From the NCBI RefSeq assembly GCF_014359905.1, contig NZ_JACIYP010000042.1:1-43512 (forward strand): a stretch of 43,512 bases of DNA. The letters run 5' to 3'. Position numbers and translations under genes: made by a program. Below, piece after piece: positions 9,374-17,889 of this stretch. The notes beneath the pieces were generated by a model. It did no database searches and had not been told where the DNA came from. It worked only from the letters and a program-made list of their open reading frames with translations. Each line of letters opens with the position of its first letter. Positions within the stretch are counted from its first letter, which is position 1. The DNA comes from Hoeflea sp. (GTDB taxonomy: Bacteria > Pseudomonadota > Alphaproteobacteria > Rhizobiales > Rhizobiaceae).

Positions 9374-9743
9374 GCTGATCTCCAAAATACTCTCACTCTG
9401 CGCCGCAAAAAGGCACAGTCATTCGTCTGTCATGCAGCCGATACAGGAAATCGGTGGTGTGGAAAAGCCTTGCAAGGCCTTGGCAGGCGCTTTTGCTTCA
9501 AAACGTGGCTTTGACCGGCCAGCTGTTGGCTGACCGAAACAGATGGCACCACCTGTCCGCATCGCATCCCTGAGTCTCCGCGCCGCACATTACCCGCATT
9601 TATGGAGAACACTTGCATTTGAGCGAAGCCGATAAGCATTTGTTAAGGTCTGCTTCACCGGCGATTGCTAGACTTGAGGCCGTGTTCCACGCGCAAGGCC
9701 ACCCTCGATTGTGCGGCGCAATCATATCGAACGGAAGATGAGG
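9374..9743. other. Divergent intergenic region between dapA and slt
   Basis: This 370-base region has no supportable gene. It must contain the outward promoters for dapA and for the transglycosylase gene. A perfect 12-bp palindrome, GCCTTGCAAGGC, sits at 9467-9478, and the surrounding AAAAGC...GCTTTT gives a weak larger dyad. I see no clear -35/-10 pair and no T-tract. Confidence 0.5.
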
Positions 9744-11801
9744 ATGTCGAAGACCGCTCTTGCCACACTGTTTGCAGTCTCAACCGTGCTCGCGACCATC
9801 ACCGCGGCGGGGCCGCTGCCATTTGGCGCAGTCCCCCTGCCCGAGCCACGGCCTGAAATCAGCAGCGAAACGACTGCGGCGGTCCCCAAACCGTTGGCGG
9901 TATCGAGCACTGCCGTCCCGGCGAGCCCCGAACTCAAGGCAGGCCTTGAAGCGCTCGGAAAAGGCGATGCCACGGGCGCACGGACATTGCGGGACAGCAT
10001 GGCCCGCGACACGCTCGATCATCATATCCTGAGCTGGGCCATCGCGGTGTCGGGACTTGAAGGCGTGCCGTCGGCCGAAATAGCAGGGGCCGCGACCGAA
10101 CTCGAGGGCTGGCCGGGGCTCAAATCCCTCCGGCAGCTGTCAGAACGGGCGCTGTTCTTTGAAAATCCCCCGCCTGCCCAGGTGCTCGCAGCCTTTGGCG
10201 ACACAAGACCCGAGACCGCCAGGGGCGCCATACTCCTGATCAGGGCCCTCAAGGCGACCGGCGAGACCGGACGTGCCCGTGCGCTTGCCTCGAGCTTCTG
10301 GCGCAGCGTCACCATGGATGACAGGGACGCAAGGATCTTCCTGAGCGAATTCGACACTCTTCTCGACAAGAAGGACCATTTCCGCCGCATGGAGATGCTG
10401 CTGTACGACGATCACGTCAGTGACGCCAAGCCGCTGGCGGACAAGGCCGAAGCGCAGTCGCTGTACCGGGCCTGGTCCGCGGTCATCGGCAATCCGTCCA
10501 GGGCCGCAAGCGCAATCGCCGCGGTGCACCCGTCCTGGCATGACGAGCCATCCTACCGTTATCTCCGGATCCGCCACCTGCGCGAGCTCGAGCGCAACAA
10601 GGAAGCTGCCGAGCTGCTTGCCGGCATGCCGCGCGATCCCGCTGTCCTCGTCGATCCGGACGAATGGTGGGTCGAGGCACGCGTGGTCAGCCGCGGTCTT
10701 TACGAGCAGGGCGATGCCCGGACCGCCTACGAGCTTGCCGCCGCCCATCTGGCGCAAAGCCCCGAGGATTTCGCCGAAGCGGAATTCCATGCCGGCTGGT
10801 ACGCGCTGAGGGGGCTCAAGGACGCCAAGACGGCGCAAAAGCATTTTGCCGCCATTCTCAGCGTCGCCGAGGGCCAGATTTCCAAGGCGCGCGCCAATTA
10901 CTGGCTCGGCCGCGCCGCGGAACTGGCCGGAGGAGACAGATCCGCAGAGTATTACGCGCTTGCCGCGCAGTTTCCCGCGACATTCTACGGCCAGCTCGCC
11001 AGCGCCAAGCTGGGACAAAAGAGCCTCAACATCGCCTACCCCTCGCCGTCCCAGGCCGACCGGGTGCGGTTTGCGGGCCGCGAGGCGGTGCAGGCGATCC
11101 GCAAGCTCGAAGATGCGGGCTTCGAGGCGCGCGCGGGCGTGCTGTATCGCGCCCTTGCCGCCGAACTCGACAGTCCCGGCGAAGTGGCGATCCTTTCCGC
11201 CATGGCGGAAAGCCGCGGCGATCACCGCGCCTCGCTCCAGGTCGGCAAGATCGCCTGGAACCGGGGGCTCGACGTGGCGGCGCTCGCCTATCCGCTGGGC
11301 GCTGTGCCCGCCAGCGCCAATATTTCTGGATCGGGCAAGGCGCTCGCCTATTCCATCGCCCGCCAGGAAAGCGCCTTTGACAAGGCCGCAGTCTCGCCGG
11401 CCAATGCCAGGGGCCTGCTGCAGATCCTGCCCGGAACCGCAAAGGGCGTCGCCGCCCGCCACGGCCTGCCCTATTCCCAGGACCGCCTGACCACCGACGC
11501 CGGATACAACGCAACGCTGGGCGCGCATTTCCTCGGCGAACAGATCAGCGATTTCGGCGGCTCCTACATCCTCACCTTCATCGCCTACAATGCCGGCCCG
11601 CGCCGGGTGCCGCAATGGATCGAGCGCTTTGGCGATCCGCGCGGCCGCCCGCTTGAAGACGTGGTTGACTGGATCGAGATGATCCCGTTCACCGAGACCC
11701 GCCACTACGTCCAGCGTGTGATGGAGAACTACCAGGTCTACAAGGCGCGGCTTGGACAACCGGCCAGCATCGAGCAGGATCTCCGCTTCGGCCGCCGATG
11801 A
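9744..11801 (+). CDS. slt: Soluble lytic murein transglycosylase
   Basis: This periplasmic enzyme cleaves peptidoglycan glycan strands with formation of 1,6-anhydromuramic acid. The 685-residue product begins with a signal sequence (SKTALATLFAVSTVLATITAAG). A long alpha-helical superhelix of repeats follows (about 60-520), as in the doughnut-shaped Slt70. The C-terminal catalytic domain has the Glu of SIARQESAF at about 542, then NARGLLQILPGTA and FIAYNAGPRRV. The start at 9744 is favoured because GGAAG lies six bases upstream; ATG 9738 and GTG 9711 are alternatives. Proline-rich sequence just after the signal peptide may act as a linker. Confidence 0.92.
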   Translation: MSKTALATLFAVSTVLATITAAGPLPFGAVPLPEPRPEISSETTAAVPKPLAVSSTAVPASPELKAGLEALGKGDATGARTLRDSMARDTLDHHILSWAIAVSGLEGVPSAEIAGAATELEGWPGLKSLRQLSERALFFENPPPAQVLAAFGDTRPETARGAILLIRALKATGETGRARALASSFWRSVTMDDRDARIFLSEFDTLLDKKDHFRRMEMLLYDDHVSDAKPLADKAEAQSLYRAWSAVIGNPSRAASAIAAVHPSWHDEPSYRYLRIRHLRELERNKEAAELLAGMPRDPAVLVDPDEWWVEARVVSRGLYEQGDARTAYELAAAHLAQSPEDFAEAEFHAGWYALRGLKDAKTAQKHFAAILSVAEGQISKARANYWLGRAAELAGGDRSAEYYALAAQFPATFYGQLASAKLGQKSLNIAYPSPSQADRVRFAGREAVQAIRKLEDAGFEARAGVLYRALAAELDSPGEVAILSAMAESRGDHRASLQVGKIAWNRGLDVAALAYPLGAVPASANISGSGKALAYSIARQESAFDKAAVSPANARGLLQILPGTAKGVAARHGLPYSQDRLTTDAGYNATLGAHFLGEQISDFGGSYILTFIAYNAGPRRVPQWIERFGDPRGRPLEDVVDWIEMIPFTETRHYVQRVMENYQVYKARLGQPASIEQDLRFGRR

Positions 11802-11870
11802 GAGGCCTGTCGCACTTCATCAAGAATGCGCTATAGGCATGGTCTGTGTGACAGAGAACAGGATCTGACG

Positions 11871-12821
11871 ATGGCGGACACCAAACCCGGCGCGGCCGTG
11901 ATTCCAGCGCCCGGACAGCCTCGGCCCTCCCGGCACGAGGATGTGTATTTTTCGGCGAGCGACGGCCTCAGGCTGCATGCCGCCGATTACGGCCGCCACG
12001 ATCCCGCCACCCGCGGACGCCTGCCCGTGGTCTGCCTGCCCGGGCTGACGCGCAACACCCGCGATTTTCACGATCTGGCGCTCATCCTGTCCCGCGATGA
12101 CAAGGCGCCCCGCCGCGTGGTCAGCTTCGATTATCGCGGCCGCGGCCGGTCCGGCTGGGACAAGGACCCCTCCCGCTACACCATCATTGTCGAGGCCGAG
12201 GATGTGCTCAGCGGCATGGCGGCGCTGGGACTCGAGCACGCCATCTTCATCGGCACCTCGCGGGGCGGCCTGATCATGCATGTGCTGGCAGCGATGCGTC
12301 CCGCCGTCATGACGGCGGGTGTGCTCAATGACATCGGGCCGGTGATCGAAGGCGCGGGGCTCGCCCAGATCAAGGCCTATCTGTCGCGCACGCCCAGGCC
12401 GAAAACCTGGGAGGAAGCGGCGCAGATCCTGGCCGGGGCGCATTCGAAGAGCTTTCCAGCGCTCACCGATGCCGACTGGGCCGATTTCGCCCGCGCCATC
12501 TACGTGGAAAAAGCGGGCAAGCTGGTCCCCGATTATGACCCGGCTCTGCTCGACGGCCTCAAGGGCGTCGATCTCAACACGCCGCTGCCAACCCTGTGGC
12601 CGCAATTCGAGGGTCTCGGAACCATGCCGCTGATGGCGCTCAGGGGCGAGCATTCGACCCTGCTTTCAGACCAGACGCTGACGGAAATGAAGACGCGCGT
12701 CCCGTTGCTGCAGACCGTCACCATCCCCGGTCACGGCCACGCGCCGATCCTGCATCTGTCCGGCATTCCGCAGATTCTGCGCGACTTTTTTGCCTCCGTC
12801 GACAAGCAGCGGCGTCACTGA
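11871..12821 (+). CDS. Alpha/beta hydrolase
   Basis: This 316-residue enzyme has the alpha/beta-hydrolase fold; the substrate is unknown. Visible features are the oxyanion-hole strand VVCLPGLTRNTRDF (about 53-66), SFDYRGRGRSGWD (85-97), nucleophile Ser130 in GTSRGG, and a C-terminal catalytic His in PGHGHAP. No signal peptide is seen, so it is probably cytoplasmic. Start ATG 11871 is chosen because fifteen upstream open codons are not family-like and AGGA precedes it. It follows slt after 69 bases and could be co-transcribed with it. Esterase or lactonase activity is possible, but nothing decides. Confidence 0.85.
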   Translation: MADTKPGAAVIPAPGQPRPSRHEDVYFSASDGLRLHAADYGRHDPATRGRLPVVCLPGLTRNTRDFHDLALILSRDDKAPRRVVSFDYRGRGRSGWDKDPSRYTIIVEAEDVLSGMAALGLEHAIFIGTSRGGLIMHVLAAMRPAVMTAGVLNDIGPVIEGAGLAQIKAYLSRTPRPKTWEEAAQILAGAHSKSFPALTDADWADFARAIYVEKAGKLVPDYDPALLDGLKGVDLNTPLPTLWPQFEGLGTMPLMALRGEHSTLLSDQTLTEMKTRVPLLQTVTIPGHGHAPILHLSGIPQILRDFFASVDKQRRH

Positions 12822-12849
12822 ATCGCCGAACGGCCCCCGCCCGGCAGTT

Positions 12850-13629
12850 TTATGTGGCTTTGCCGGGTTTCGAGGTGCCGCCGGCCGAACTCGCGACCTC
12901 GCCCCTGACGACACGCTTGGCGAAGTCGGTGGAGCCGCCCTTGGCCAGGATCCTGGCCTGGCCCACCCAGTCCTCCCGCTCGATGCGCCCGGCAAAGGAC
13001 AGTTGCTCGGCGAAATCCGCCTGTTCCTTCCTGGTCCAGGCCGCGATCTGGGCGAAACTGTTGATCCCGGCAGCATTCAGCTTGGCCTCGATCCGAGGCC
13101 CCACGCCCTTGATCTGCTTGAGATTGTCTGCAACGGCCGCAGCTTGCGGCCTGGCCTTGGCAGGTTTTGGCTTCGCGGTTTTCAAGCTTGCCGCCATCGG
13201 CGCAACCGGCGCTGCAGCGGATTTGTTCGCAGCCGGTTGGCCCGAAGCGGGCTTGCCCGCCTTGGACTTGGCTGGTTTTGCCTTGGTCGGTTTTGACTTG
13301 GCGGCCTTTTGCGCTGGAGGCGCAGACGCCGCGGGCGGCGCAGGGCTTGCCGAAACCTCAGAACTCGCCTCCGGTTCAGGCTTGGCTTCCGCTGCCGGCT
13401 TGGGCGTCAATGCGGCGATCGGCTGCGGCGTCGTTGCAGGCTCGTAATGCGGCCATGAGGAAGCGAGCTCCCCGGCCGTCGAGGTCCGGACCGCCCCTTC
13501 GTGGGTGACGGCGCCGGCAGCGCCCGAGTGTTTATGCGGCTTCCCGAACCGGCCCTTGAGCCAGCATCCACAGAGACAGCCCAACCCGAACGCCACTGCG
13601 ACAAAGAACAGCGTCTGCAAAAAGAACAT
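12850..13629 (-). CDS. Membrane-anchored protein with helix-hairpin-helix domain
   Basis: This 259-residue protein has three parts. There is a hydrophobic N-terminal segment (FFLQTLFFVAVAFGLGCLCG, residues 2-21), and a long linker rich in Ala, Pro and Lys (about 60-165), with repeated AKxKP units. The C-terminal domain, about 168-229, carries LKQIKGVGPRIEAKLNAAGI, a helix-hairpin-helix motif like the one at the end of some alphaproteobacterial NADH-dehydrogenase-associated proteins. Function is unknown; HhH motifs often contact DNA but can also bind protein. An AGGGGAGGA sequence is best spaced for ATG 13629, rather than ATG 13635. It is the last gene after the OmpA-domain gene and the 32-residue protein, and probably part of the same transcript. 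Confidence 0.8.
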   Translation of the reverse strand: MFFLQTLFFVAVAFGLGCLCGCWLKGRFGKPHKHSGAAGAVTHEGAVRTSTAGELASSWPHYEPATTPQPIAALTPKPAAEAKPEPEASSEVSASPAPPAASAPPAQKAAKSKPTKAKPAKSKAGKPASGQPAANKSAAAPVAPMAASLKTAKPKPAKARPQAAAVADNLKQIKGVGPRIEAKLNAAGINSFAQIAAWTRKEQADFAEQLSFAGRIEREDWVGQARILAKGGSTDFAKRVVRGEVASSAGGTSKPGKAT

Positions 13630-13660
13630 GGTCATTCCTCCCCTCCGGAAAAGTTCGGCA

Positions 13661-13759
13661 TCAGGTCCGCTTGCGCCCGCATGTCTTCCACCCCACCAGC
13701 GCCCCGACCAGGAAGGCGCAAACGATCCAGAGCCAAAGATGCGTCACCATATACCACAT
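13661..13759 (-). CDS. Small single-span membrane protein (32 residues)
   Basis: A 33-codon frame starts MWYMVTHLWLWIVCAFLVGA and continues LVGW, then a basic tail KTCGRKRT and TGA. One hydrophobic helix (about residues 8-24) followed by positive charges predicts a single membrane span with the C-terminus in the cytoplasm. GGGGGAG lies six bases before the ATG, a strong ribosome binding site. It sits 26 bases after the OmpA-domain gene and 31 bases before the HhH gene, on the same strand. Spacing, ribosome binding site and composition all argue for a real gene. Function is unknown. Confidence 0.72.
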   Translation of the reverse strand: MWYMVTHLWLWIVCAFLVGALVGWKTCGRKRT

Positions 13760-13785
13760 GGAAGTCTCCCCCTTGTTGATGCCTG

Positions 13786-15552
13786 TTAATCGAGAACGCG
13801 GAACTCTATCCGACGGTTGGACGCCTTGCCCGCATCGGTTTCATTGCTGCCGACCGGCCGTCCTTCGCCAAGTCCGGTGGCATCCAGACGGTCCGCCGGC
13901 ACACCGGCGGCAATCATGAACCCGAGCACCGCTTCTGCGCGCCGTTGCGACAAGGCCAGATTGTCGGCTTCCGGACCGTCGGAATCGGTATGACCGGAGA
14001 TCTCCAGCCGGACATCGCCGCATTGCCGCATGGCAAAGGCGATCCGGTCCAGAAATCCATGGGAATGATCCTGAATTGCCGCTTCGCCGGTCTCGAACAG
14101 CACGGTATTCCGCGCCGTCAGGCTGTCCAATTCCTCCTGGCAGGCAGACGCGGACAGGACGCTTTGAGGAACCGCGGCCAACTCGATGGCGGACACGGCT
14201 GTGAATCGTTCCGGCATTCCTGCGCGCAGAAGCCGCGCAACCTCCCGGGAAGCCTGAGCATTCAGGGCAGTCCCCCGGACAAGAACCGTATCCCCGAGGA
14301 TCCGCGCCTCGGCGTCATCGAGCCGGCTCAGGGCCTGCAGCGCAACCAGCACAGCCGCCTCGAAACCCGCAGGCAGAGGGGCGGAAACATCCTGGGCGTC
14401 ATCGATCGTCACTTGCCCAAATTTCAGGCCGGCGATGTCCAGCAACCGTGCCCGCGCCTCGTCGCTCGGCAGCGAACCTGCGAGGGAAAGCCTGTCGCCA
14501 CTGCGCGTCGCAGTCCATTCGTAAGCCGAAGACCCTGCGCCGCCGACATCCGCGTTCCCGAGTACCAGCCCGCTGGACAACCCGTCCGACAAGATCGCCT
14601 CGATCCGGCGCAAAGCCTCCGCGTCCACGGCCTCGCCGGCAAGTTCGAGCACCCTGCCGCGAACAACAGCCGTTCCCTCGCCAAGCTGCGCGACAATCGA
14701 CAGAACTTCCTGCATCGCCGCCGGCCAGTCGATGCCGTCGGGAACGCCTGAGGCGAAGCGCATCCGGTCCTCGACCGCGCGGTCAGGCGCAATCGCGGTT
14801 GCGCTGTCCAGGATTGCCAGGCGGGTGGTTGCATCCGGCGCAAATCCCTCCAGCCTGAGCCCGTCCGGACCGATCGAGGCGGACCAGGTGTACTCGCCCG
14901 ATGCCGCCGCTGGCGTGATATCGACCGACCGCACCTCGCCTGCCGAAGCAGCGACCGCAGAAACCGCCGCCAGGGCGATCTCGTGGTCCTCGGGACTGAG
15001 CGCCTGGCCGCGAATGGCGAGTGCGCGATCGACAATCTCCACCGATCCGGTGGAAAATCGCGGGAAGGCCGCCAGCCCCTGGCCCGCCAGCGAAACCAGA
15101 TCCTCGGGCGCGCCGCGCGCCAGTCTCATCTGATCGGTGAGCGCAATGCCGGGAAGCATCCTTGAGATCATGGCAATGAGGTTCATCCGCGCCGATTCAT
15201 TGGGCACGAACCCGCTCAAGGCGACCCCGTCGGCAGTCTTTTCGATTGTCAGGCGATAGGGCTTTTCTTCCGGCAGCAAGCTGGACCTGTCGATGGCGAT
15301 GCGGACACCGTAGGTCTGGCGGGCCACGCCCAGCGCGGCAATCCGACTGTCTTCATCCGGCGCTATGCCGCTCAGCGTCAGATCGCGGCCCTCGAGCGAC
15401 ACCTGCGCCCAGGGATGCTCCTGCCCCAGCGCCTCCGAAGCCCGCTTTCGCAGATCCGTTTCGACCCTCGCGGCTTCAAACCAGATTGCCAGGGCGGTAA
15501 GGCAGCCCACGGCCGCCAGGCCCGGCCATATCCAGGATTTCCAGTTGCCCAT
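13786..15552 (-). CDS. Membrane-anchored OmpA-family protein with BON-like repeats
   Basis: The product is 588 residues. An N-terminal hydrophobic segment (about 8-24) looks like an uncleaved inner-membrane anchor. The middle region has repeated segments of the BON type (for example SLEGRDLTLSGIAPDEDSR and DGLRLEGFAPDATTR). The last ~115 residues are an OmpA C-terminal peptidoglycan-binding domain, with LEISGHTDSDGPEADNLALSQRRAEAV and NRRIEFRV. The protein could therefore link the inner membrane to peptidoglycan. Start ATG 15552 has GGAGA a few bases upstream and places the anchor at the very N-terminus. It heads a three-gene leftward unit. It is not a beta-barrel OmpA: no barrel strands are evident. 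Confidence 0.87.
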   Translation of the reverse strand: MGNWKSWIWPGLAAVGCLTALAIWFEAARVETDLRKRASEALGQEHPWAQVSLEGRDLTLSGIAPDEDSRIAALGVARQTYGVRIAIDRSSLLPEEKPYRLTIEKTADGVALSGFVPNESARMNLIAMISRMLPGIALTDQMRLARGAPEDLVSLAGQGLAAFPRFSTGSVEIVDRALAIRGQALSPEDHEIALAAVSAVAASAGEVRSVDITPAAASGEYTWSASIGPDGLRLEGFAPDATTRLAILDSATAIAPDRAVEDRMRFASGVPDGIDWPAAMQEVLSIVAQLGEGTAVVRGRVLELAGEAVDAEALRRIEAILSDGLSSGLVLGNADVGGAGSSAYEWTATRSGDRLSLAGSLPSDEARARLLDIAGLKFGQVTIDDAQDVSAPLPAGFEAAVLVALQALSRLDDAEARILGDTVLVRGTALNAQASREVARLLRAGMPERFTAVSAIELAAVPQSVLSASACQEELDSLTARNTVLFETGEAAIQDHSHGFLDRIAFAMRQCGDVRLEISGHTDSDGPEADNLALSQRRAEAVLGFMIAAGVPADRLDATGLGEGRPVGSNETDAGKASNRRIEFRVLD

Positions 15553-15772
15553 GAGGTCTCCGCATAATTTCGCCGCACTCAAACCTAGCACCCCGAATTG
15601 CGGCAGGCCAAGTTAAAAGCGGTTCCCGGCCACTGCCGGCTGCGGGAGAGTGCCGGGCTCCTTGTGGCGCCGGCACGATAGCCCGGCCCCTGAAAACGAG
15701 GCGTGCCATGGGCGGGTCAGGCGCTTTCGCGCCAGTGCCGGAGAGCGACGCCCGAATCCCGAACCCGGAACG

Positions 15773-15802
15773 AAAAAACCCGGCAGCCTGAGCTGCCGGG
15801 TT
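15773..15802 (-). terminator. Rho-independent terminator of the porin gene
   Basis: AACCCGGCAGC (15777-15787) and GCTGCCGGGTT (15792-15802) form a perfect 11-bp stem with a 4-nt loop. Read on the minus strand the stem runs into TTTTTT (15778-15773), a classic intrinsic terminator about 25 bases after the porin stop codon. It separates the porin from the OmpA-domain gene. Confidence 0.9.
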
Positions 15803-15826
15803 CTGTCTGGTCAAACCGAGGTTTGA

Positions 15827-16975
15827 TTAGAACGAGCGCTGAACGCGGAGGTAACCACCGAATTCGCCGTCAACTGCGCCGACTTCTTCGACGTAGGCGA
15901 CACCAGGTGTCACGACGAGGCCAGGAACGACCGTGTAGTTCATGTCGCCAACCAGCGACCAACCATCGTCAAGGCCAGCAGTGTTGCTGTCGACCCAGTT
16001 GCCCTGGACGTTGATGGCAAGACGGTCAGTGGCCTGGAACGATGCACCAGCGACAACCGCGAGGGTTTCGTCGGTAGCTGCGCCATTACCCCAAGTGGTG
16101 TAAGCCGAAGAGTTTTCACCGTACAGGACCATTGCGAAGGCCGAGAACTGGTCGTTGAAGTCAACGTCAGCACGGATCTTGCCGGCCCAGCCGCCCTGGA
16201 TGAAGCCGCCGAAGTCGTCACGTGTGTCGTACGCACCAATGGCGCGCAGGTTGAACATGCCGGCCTGATAGCCAACACCAGCGACAACATGCGGCATGTA
16301 GTCGTCGATACCCCAGCCGGAGTAGGTGCCCGTTGCGGTGTTGAAGACGCTGTCGTCACCTTCTTCAAGCGACAGGATCGCGCTGAAGGCACCGTTGTTG
16401 TAGCTGTAGCTGATCAGGTTGGTGTCGTAAGGTCCGGCCGAGAAAAGCTCGTCGTCCTTGATCACGTTACCGGAATAGCCGGTGAAGGTGATGAAGGCCG
16501 ATTCGTCTTTACCAATGCGGAGACCGCCGAGCTGGATCCAGGCGAAGTTGACCGAGAATTCGCTGTCGTTGGTGTAACCGTTCAGCGTGTCCGGAAGGTT
16601 CTGAGCTGCATTGGACGCGTTGTTCGTGTCAAACTGCCAGCGTGTTTCAACGTAGGTGCGCAGGGTGCCCAGTTCGGTTTCCGAAGCGGTCGAAACGCGG
16701 AACGAGAAGCGGGCGCGCTTGTTGTAGGTTTCGTCGCCACTTGCCGACCGTACCGAGAAACGCTCGCCGGCGCCGATGTCGTAACGGACATATCCGTGAA
16801 TGCGCAGGCAGGTTTCGGTGCCCGGGATGTAGAAGTAGCCGGTGCCGAAGGCGTCGCAAACGCGAACGTATTCAACAGGCTCAGGCTCAGCTGCGATGAT
16901 GGCGTCTGCGGCGCGAGCGCCGGATACAGCAACGAGAGCTGCTGCGGAGCCGAGGAGAAGGCTCTTAATGTTCAT
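15827..16975 (-). CDS. Outer-membrane porin (RopA-like)
   Basis: This general diffusion porin of the alphaproteobacterial porin_2 type forms a trimeric beta-barrel in the outer membrane. The 382-residue precursor has a signal peptide with a cut after ...VSGARA (residue 22). It then has the conserved segment EYVRVCDAFGTGYFYIPGTE with two Cys flanking (VCDAF...TCLRIHG), alternating barrel strands, and a C-terminal aromatic residue (LRVQRSF), the usual barrel-assembly signal. Start ATG 16975 has GGAGGT six bases upstream; a long upstream open frame is rejected. A long leader and a strong terminator suggest a highly expressed single-gene transcript. Confidence 0.94.
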   Translation of the reverse strand: MNIKSLLLGSAAALVAVSGARAADAIIAAEPEPVEYVRVCDAFGTGYFYIPGTETCLRIHGYVRYDIGAGERFSVRSASGDETYNKRARFSFRVSTASETELGTLRTYVETRWQFDTNNASNAAQNLPDTLNGYTNDSEFSVNFAWIQLGGLRIGKDESAFITFTGYSGNVIKDDELFSAGPYDTNLISYSYNNGAFSAILSLEEGDDSVFNTATGTYSGWGIDDYMPHVVAGVGYQAGMFNLRAIGAYDTRDDFGGFIQGGWAGKIRADVDFNDQFSAFAMVLYGENSSAYTTWGNGAATDETLAVVAGASFQATDRLAINVQGNWVDSNTAGLDDGWSLVGDMNYTVVPGLVVTPGVAYVEEVGAVDGEFGGYLRVQRSF

Positions 16976-17512
16976 GTTCTGACCTCCAGTCAAAAGTTTA
17001 ATGGTCTGGGTTGTCGCTGAAGGACAGTGCTTCCTGTCCCATCCCCACAATGGAAGAAGACAGCCGATATTCGCCTTGCCTTCGAGAGTGAACATACTCG
17101 CCAGCGCGGCCCGCGCAACGCTGATCACTCCGCTCAGCGGGTCCGCGCCATGCCTTCCCCTCACCCTGTTGCACAAATGACACGAAATCCGTGAGGCCAC
17201 GGCGATTTGTTTACCCCCTGTTAGGAATTAACGGCCCAATCGCCCCAAGACGGCGAGCTGACGCAGGGGAATCCCGTCCCGCAGGAGGGAATCACCCATC
17301 AATCCCCGTTGCAGGCCAGGAATCGGCTGACTTGCCGCCTCTGCTGCCTCCATCCGGAGCCGTCAAAATGGTTCAAGCGTCCGCCTGCGTGTCTTCGACT
17401 CGACATGGAGGCCGCGGATTGGGTCAAGGCCTCGGCCAAACAACCAGGACTCGGGTCAGGCGAGCTGTCCTGCGATCAAGGATGCCGGGACAATGCGACA
17501 GCGCAACGCAGT

Positions 17513-17574
17513 CTCTTTATAAGGAGGCCTCTTTATCCAGCCCCTTTATAAGGAGCCAGCCTCTTTATAGGGAG
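17513..17574. repeat. Cluster of four short near-palindromic repeats
   Basis: Four copies of a CYCTTTATAAGGAG-like unit occur at 17513-17526, 17528-17540 (right half divergent), 17541-17555 and 17560-17574. The TTATAA core is self-complementary, and the flanking CTC/GAG bases extend the dyad. CTTTAT starts are spaced 16, 13 and 19 bases apart. The arrangement resembles a multi-site operator more than a CRISPR or satellite; the binding factor is unknown. Confidence 0.6.
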
Positions 17575-17761
17575 AAGGACAAGCCGAAGCATCGCTGCGT
17601 CTTGTCCTGCATCGGATCCGCTTCAAACCGTGCGCCCAAAGCGCAGGCCCGAAGCGCACCATGAAGCGCGCATGCCGGCCCGGCACAGGAGCGATCCGGC
17701 AGTCCCCGGCGCCGCAACGGCTCGGTACCCCGGCAAGGATCGGTTCCTGCAGGAATTCAGG

Positions 17762-17790
17762 TTGATTACCCTGTCATGCTAAGGTAACAG
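17762..17790 (+). promoter_or_regulatory. Possible tRNA-Ser promoter
   Basis: TTGATT (17762-17767) and TAACAG (17785-17790) are separated by 17 bases, and the predicted start falls a few bases ahead of the tRNA 5' end at 17800. TTACC/GGTAA also form a short dyad over this region. The match to consensus is moderate. Confidence 0.35.
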
Positions 17791-17799
17791 ACGGGCAAC

Positions 17800-17889
17800 G
17801 GAGAGGTGGCCGAGTGGTCGAAGGCGCTCCCCTGCTAAGGGAGTATACCCGGAAGGGTATCGTGGGTTCGAATCCCATCCTCTCCGCCA
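17800..17889 (+). tRNA. tRNA-Ser (anticodon GCU)
   Basis: This 90-nt type II tRNA has acceptor arms GGAGAGG and CCTCTCC pairing in all seven positions, discriminator G and an encoded CCA. The anticodon stem CTCCC/GGGAG encloses loop CTGCTAA, with anticodon GCT at 17834-17836, which reads AGC and AGU serine codons. The long variable arm (TATACCCGGAAGGGTAT) and the T arm GGGTTCGAATCCC are typical of tRNA-Ser. It stands alone and marks the change from core genes on the left to catabolic genes on the right. Confidence 0.98.

Larger units (their letters stand above)
16976..17799. other. Long non-coding region between porin and tRNA-Ser
   Basis: This 824-base stretch holds no gene I can support. 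On the porin side there is a leader of unknown length with a small hairpin (GGACAG 17022-17027 with CTGTCC 17034-17039). In the middle, 17513-17574, lies a cluster of TTTAT-centred palindromic repeats. The right end has a possible tRNA promoter. A plus-strand frame open from 17191 to 17664 is low-complexity, without a ribosome binding site, and is dismissed. A small RNA cannot be excluded. Confidence 0.6.

Noticed and set aside
10140..11759. A 539-codon frame on the minus strand within the transglycosylase gene
   Set aside because: Antisense shadow of slt; no recognisable domain or ribosome binding site.
17513..17574. CRISPR array
   Set aside because: The repeats are 13-15 bases with almost no spacers and irregular spacing; no cas gene is nearby.
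17191..17664. A 157-codon plus-strand frame in the porin-tRNA gap
   Set aside because: Low-complexity Arg/Pro/Ser-rich sequence, no ribosome binding site, no domain, and it runs through the palindromic repeats.
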